DNA of 37,002 nucleotides from Bacteroidota bacterium. Its GTDB lineage: Bacteria; Bacteroidota; Ignavibacteria; Ignavibacteriales; Ignavibacteriaceae. Positions 33,935 to 37,002 of the stretch are shown in pieces. Under the pieces are notes generated by a model. It searched no databases. It was given only the letters and a program-made list of their open reading frames with translations, and was not told where the DNA came from. Both the position numbers and the translations under genes were made by a program. The DNA is taken from assembly GCA_022708025.1 (NCBI GenBank), contig JAKIZM010000035.1, positions 1 to 37,002 on the forward strand, read 5' to 3'. How positions within the stretch are numbered: position 1 is the stretch's first letter; each line of letters opens with the position of its first letter.

Positions 33935-34276
33935 ATGAAAGAAATAAAAGCTATAATAAGACCAATTAAATTATTGGAAGTAATTGAAGCGCTGCAGAAA
34001 ATTGAAGGATTACCCGGAGTTACAATTTCCGAAATTATCGGGTTTGGTAAAGGCAGAGCTAAAGAAGCAAATGACAAAATGCTTTATGAAAAAGTCGAGT
34101 TTGTTCCCCGTACAAAAATAGAAGTAGTTGTAGAAGATAAAATGGCTGAAGAGGTTGTTAATGCTATTCTGAAAAATGCCAGGACAAATAATCCGGGTGA
34201 TGGTAAAATATTTATAACCACTGTTGATGATGTTGTAAAAATCAGAACAAATGAACGGGGCAAAACAGCGGTTTAA
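33935..34276 (+). CDS. PII-family signalling protein with altered T-loop
   Basis: The 113-residue protein matches PII (GlnB/GlnK) along its length. The core (MKEIKAIIRPIKLLEVIEAL, GVTISEIIGFGKG) and the ATP-binding B-loop (GDGKIFI, near 89-95) are kept. The T-loop has the usual length but not the usual residues: aligned without gaps to E. coli GlnB, Gln39 becomes Gly40 and the uridylylated Tyr51 becomes Glu52. It should therefore bind adenine nucleotides but perhaps not 2-oxoglutarate in the standard way, and should not be uridylylated. No amtB, glnA or efflux gene is adjacent, so its partner is unknown. GGA lies seven bases before the start. Confidence 0.85.
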   Translation: MKEIKAIIRPIKLLEVIEALQKIEGLPGVTISEIIGFGKGRAKEANDKMLYEKVEFVPRTKIEVVVEDKMAEEVVNAILKNARTNNPGDGKIFITTVDDVVKIRTNERGKTAV

Positions 34277-34613
34277 TTATAGAAATATTCTTTTCGATTG
34301 ATAAAAATCTTTGCGATCTCAGCGAAAAAGCTTAGATAACTTTGCGTGAATCATCTTCTTGGTTTCAACAAATGGACCTGCCTGTAATTGATAGAAATAC
34401 ACTCCGCTTGAAAGATTCTGACTTTCGTCAGAATGACTACGAAATAAAATACCCTTCGATCCGCCACTGGCGGATTCAGTGTGACGAGACTTTTAGTGTA
34501 ATTCCCTTGTCACTCTGAGCTTGACGAAGAGTGACTAATAAGTTTATTATTTTATTTTTTTTGTCTCCGTAATAAAAGGTCATACTTCGACTCCGCTCAG
34601 TATGACATTGGAT
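34277..34613. repeat. Intergenic region with palindromic repeats
   Basis: This 337-bp gap holds, in order, a CTTTGCGATCTCAGCG...ACTTTGCGTG repeat-like stretch (34312-34348), an orphan piece of a T9SS sorting domain, and four dyads. These are ATTCTGAC/GTCAGAAT (34415-34434), ATCCGCC/GGCGGAT (34459-34475), GTCACTCT/AGAGTGAC (34509-34516 with 34528-34535) and GTCATACT/AGTATGAC (34579-34586 with 34599-34606). The last lies eight bases from the stop codon of the propeller gene and could terminate its transcript. Confidence 0.75.
34319..34440 (-). pseudogene. Orphan fragment of a T9SS sorting domain
   Basis: On the minus strand this stretch reads HSDESQNLSSGVYFYQLQAG, then PFVETKKMIH, ending at a TGA about 34319. 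It is the last third of the same sorting domain found in the five cargo genes, closest to the one at 12701 (HSDGGQNLSSGVYFYQLRAG). Nothing upstream continues the domain: homology stops at the edge of the palindrome 34415-34434. It has no start codon and no cargo, so it is a displaced or leftover gene end. Confidence 0.8.
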
Positions 34614-36680
34614 TTATCTTAACAAAATCATTTTCTTCGTCTGGCTGTAAGAACCTGCCTGAAGTTTATAGAAATATATTCCGCTTGCCAACTGATGACC
34701 GTTGACTGATGACTGAAATTCAACTTCATAATTTCCTGCGGGGCTGTATTCATTGACTAATATAGCAACTTCATTTCCAAGTACATCATAGATTTTCAGA
34801 GTTTGCCAACTGTCTATTGGAGACTGCCATCTGATTTTTGTGTTTGGGTTGAATGGATTGGGGTAATTCTGTTCAAGATGGAAATCAGATGGTATTTCGT
34901 TAAAACATATTATCATTTCTGGCAATGACCTCCTCCAGACACCACCATAACCAGTCCCCGCAAAAATATCTTTACCCGATATTGTAAGAGCATTAACACG
35001 AGTGTTTGTTAGGCCTTCATTGATCTGTGTCCAGCTTGTGCCGTTATTGGTTAAAAGAAAAACACCACTACCAGTAGCGGCAAAAATATTAGTGTCTAAA
35101 ACAGCAAAAGCATTAACACGAGTGTTTGTTAAGCCTTCATTGACCTGCCTCCAACTTGTACCGTTATTTGTTGAAAGAAAAACACCACCTTCAAAAGTAC
35201 TAACAAAAATATTAGTGCCTGATACTGCTAGCGAAAGAGTAAAATAGTCTGTAATACCGTTATTGACTTCTATCCAATTTGAACCGTTATCGGTTGAAAG
35301 AAAAACACCATAATAAGTACCAGCAAAAATATTAGTGCCTGAAATAACAAGAGACCTGATATGATAGTCTCTAAAGCCTTTATTGACTCTTGACCAGCTT
35401 GAGCCGTTATTGGTTGAAAGGAAAACACCACCATCAGTACCAGCAAAAATATTATTACCTAAAATAGCAAAAGCGTTGACCTGTCTGTTAGTCAAACCGT
35501 TATTGACTTGTGTCCAGCTTGAACCATTATTTGTTGAGAGGAAAACACCACCATTAGTACCAGCAAAAATATTTGTGTCTGAGACAGCAATAGAATTAAT
35601 ATTAGTGTTTTTCAAGCCATTATTGACTTTTACCCAGCTTGTGCCGTTATTTGTTGAAATAAAAACACCACCATTAGTACCAGCAAAGAGATTTGTACCT
35701 GAAATAGCAAAAGATTTGATATAAGTGTTAATCAAGCCGTTATTGATTTCTGTCCAGCTTGTACCGTTATTTGTTGAAAGGAAAACACCGCCAGTAGCAG
35801 TTCCAGCAAAAATATTTGTACCTGAAACCGCGAGAGACCAGATAATATCGTACGTCAAACCATTATTAACCTTTGTCCAGATTGTACCGTTGTTGGTTGA
35901 AAGGAAAACACCACCATTAGTACCAGCAAAAATATTTGTACCTGAAATACAAAGAGCGTGGACATCGGTGTTCGTCAAACCGTTATTGACTGCTGTCCAG
36001 CTTGTACCGTTATTTGTTGAAAGAAAAACACCACCGCCCCAAGTACCAGCAAAAATATTAATGCCTGAGACAGCAAGAGATCTGACATCCATACTCGTCA
36101 ATCCGTTATTGATTTCTGTCCAGTTTGAGCCATTGTCCGTTGTTAAGAATACACCGCCATAAGTACCGGCAAAAATATTATTACCAGATAAAGTAAGAGA
36201 ATAGACAATAGTATTTGTCAATCCATTATTTACTTTTGTCCAGTTTAATCCGTTATCTGTTGTTAGAAATACACCACCACCACCAGTGCCAGCAAAAATA
36301 TTATTGCCTGAGACAGCAAAAGCATAGACATATCTGTCTGTCAAGCCGTTATTTACTTCCGTCCAACTTGTGCCGTTGTCTGTTGTTAGAAATACACCAT
36401 CACCACCAGTGCCGGCAAAAATATTATTGCCTGAGACAGTAAGAGCATAGACATATCTATCTGTTAATCCGCTGTTAACTTCTGTCCAACTTGTACCGTT
36501 GTTTGTTGAAAGAAAAACACCATAATAAGTACCAGCAAAAATATTTGTGCCTGAAACAGCTAAAGTATAGACAGTACTCCCGTATGGTCCGTTGGTCTGT
36601 ATCCACTGAGCAGGAGAAACTGAATGCATTATAAGAAGAAGGCTTGCACAATAAGCAAATTTCAGAAAGATGTTTTTCAT
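34614..36680 (-). CDS. T9SS-secreted protein of about 13 near-identical propeller repeats
   Basis: From the ATG at 36680 the product is 688 residues (an in-frame GTG start six bases earlier is possible; neither has a clear ribosome site). After a signal peptide (FLKFAYCASLLLIMHSVSPAQ) come 13 full repeats and one partial repeat of 40-41 residues, consensus SGTNIFAGTxGGVFLSTNNG, then TSWTxVNNGLTN. They belong to the BNR/two-component-propeller-like class. From about 606 is a type A sorting domain (NYPNPFNPNTKIRWQSPIDS...). The low divergence between repeats, also at DNA level, points to recent tandem expansion and easy copy-number change. Likely a surface or released beta-propeller or solenoid; binding partner unknown. 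Confidence 0.82.
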   Translation of the reverse strand: MKNIFLKFAYCASLLLIMHSVSPAQWIQTNGPYGSTVYTLAVSGTNIFAGTYYGVFLSTNNGTSWTEVNSGLTDRYVYALTVSGNNIFAGTGGDGVFLTTDNGTSWTEVNNGLTDRYVYAFAVSGNNIFAGTGGGGVFLTTDNGLNWTKVNNGLTNTIVYSLTLSGNNIFAGTYGGVFLTTDNGSNWTEINNGLTSMDVRSLAVSGINIFAGTWGGGVFLSTNNGTSWTAVNNGLTNTDVHALCISGTNIFAGTNGGVFLSTNNGTIWTKVNNGLTYDIIWSLAVSGTNIFAGTATGGVFLSTNNGTSWTEINNGLINTYIKSFAISGTNLFAGTNGGVFISTNNGTSWVKVNNGLKNTNINSIAVSDTNIFAGTNGGVFLSTNNGSSWTQVNNGLTNRQVNAFAILGNNIFAGTDGGVFLSTNNGSSWSRVNKGFRDYHIRSLVISGTNIFAGTYYGVFLSTDNGSNWIEVNNGITDYFTLSLAVSGTNIFVSTFEGGVFLSTNNGTSWRQVNEGLTNTRVNAFAVLDTNIFAATGSGVFLLTNNGTSWTQINEGLTNTRVNALTISGKDIFAGTGYGGVWRRSLPEMIICFNEIPSDFHLEQNYPNPFNPNTKIRWQSPIDSWQTLKIYDVLGNEVAILVNEYSPAGNYEVEFQSSVNGHQLASGIYFYKLQAGSYSQTKKMILLR

Positions 36681-36686
36681 AACCAC

Positions 36687-36956
36687 AACAAAGAAATTAG
36701 GAGTTAATTATTATTTTTATTTTAAACCTGTTCTATGGGATTTTCTGTTTCTTCTTTCAAAATATCAACTGTATTTTAATTATAATAAGTAAGAATGTAA
36801 ATACTTAAGTTATGATTCTCTTATTAATAAAATCTTAATGCTTCCAGATTTTACGATGTCCATTATTTGTACAGATATTATCCTCTCAAATTATTTAAAG
36901 TTTAGGTCATATGACCACAGGAGACTAAATTTATGTAACAAATTCAGAGGTCTCCT
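36687..36956. promoter_or_regulatory. Intergenic region with a perfect 12-bp dyad before a rightward gene
   Basis: This AT-rich gap lies between the divergent propeller gene and the gene starting at 36957. GGTCATATGACC (36905-36916) is a perfect palindrome, and GGAGAC (36920-36925) pairs with GTCTCC (36950-36955) around the ribosome site. The first could be an operator; the second could hide the ribosome site in a hairpin. Confidence 0.4.
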
Positions 36957-37002
36957 ATGGATAAAATTCATAATAATGATGCTTACGGTCTTAAGCGTCT
37001 CG
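36957..37002 (+). CDS. Start of an unidentified gene (cut by the window end)
   Basis: An ATG at 36957 opens a frame MDKIHNNDAYGLKRL that continues past the window end. A GAGG sequence (36947-36950) six bases upstream is a good ribosome site. Fifteen residues are too few to identify the family; they are polar, with no signal peptide or membrane segment visible yet. Confidence 0.5.
   Translation, partial: MDKIHNNDAYGLKRL

Noticed and set aside
35002..36442. Several long plus-strand frames opposite the repeat protein
   Set aside because: They are antisense shadows of the repeated coding DNA: they repeat with the same 120-bp period, have biased composition and no ribosome sites.
34900..36600. 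Regularly spaced repeats that could suggest a CRISPR array
   Set aside because: The period is about 120-123 bp with no unique spacers, and the repeats translate as propeller units within one long gene.

Overview
The window is AT-rich DNA from a Gram-negative bacterium, most likely of the Ignavibacteria/Ignavibacteriales (Chlorobi-Bacteroidetes side). The main evidence is five long exported proteins that end in the same type A type IX secretion (T9SS) sorting domain (NYPNPFNP at its start, then IYDVLGNEVATLV, then SGVYFYQL and a basic C-terminus). A GldC homologue, many outer-membrane beta-barrels and lipoproteins, and GGAGG-type ribosome sites agree with this. The assignment is inference from motifs, not from a search.

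Layout. 1-3450: edge of a transposase gene (minus), gldC, a small beta-barrel gene, a seven-helix membrane protein, an 89-bp foldable repeat and fumC. 3449-4237: a gene-poor stretch. 4238-9240: a TerB-like protein, then the threonine-degradation pair tdh and kbl, which are separated by an inverted DUF4143 ATPase gene preceded by a 32-bp tandem repeat and a gene remnant; kbl is followed by a lipoprotein. 9241-10280: palindromic repeats and a macro-domain deacetylase. 10281-20150 (all minus): four consecutive T9SS cargo genes (a 5'-nucleotidase, two beta-propeller proteins and one unrecognised protein), then a 35-residue membrane peptide, a lipoprotein/beta-barrel and a POTRA-less Omp85 barrel.

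20246-24712 (all minus, overlapping or nearly so): DUF3108 protein, PAP2 phosphatase, SDR epimerase, CPBP protease, second SDR epimerase. This looks like one operon acting on membrane lipid or glycan precursors. A histidine kinase/response regulator pair (25138-28309) diverges from it across a 425-bp region with three GATACA sites. 28339-33668 (all minus): seven envelope genes, alternating lipoproteins and beta-barrels, one of them cut by an in-frame TGA. 33935-34276: an orphan PII protein with an altered T-loop. 34277-34613: an orphan fragment of a T9SS sorting domain among palindromes. 34614-36680: a T9SS cargo protein built of about 13 near-identical propeller repeats. 36957-37002: start of another gene.

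The most interesting pattern is at DNA level. The T9SS sorting-domain segments are nearly identical between genes with unrelated cargo, and a 20-bp palindrome that also occurs alone between genes sits in frame inside one sorting domain and exactly at the broken edge of the orphan fragment. This suggests that sorting-domain tails and small palindromic repeats are spread and homogenised together. No tRNA, rRNA or CRISPR array was seen.
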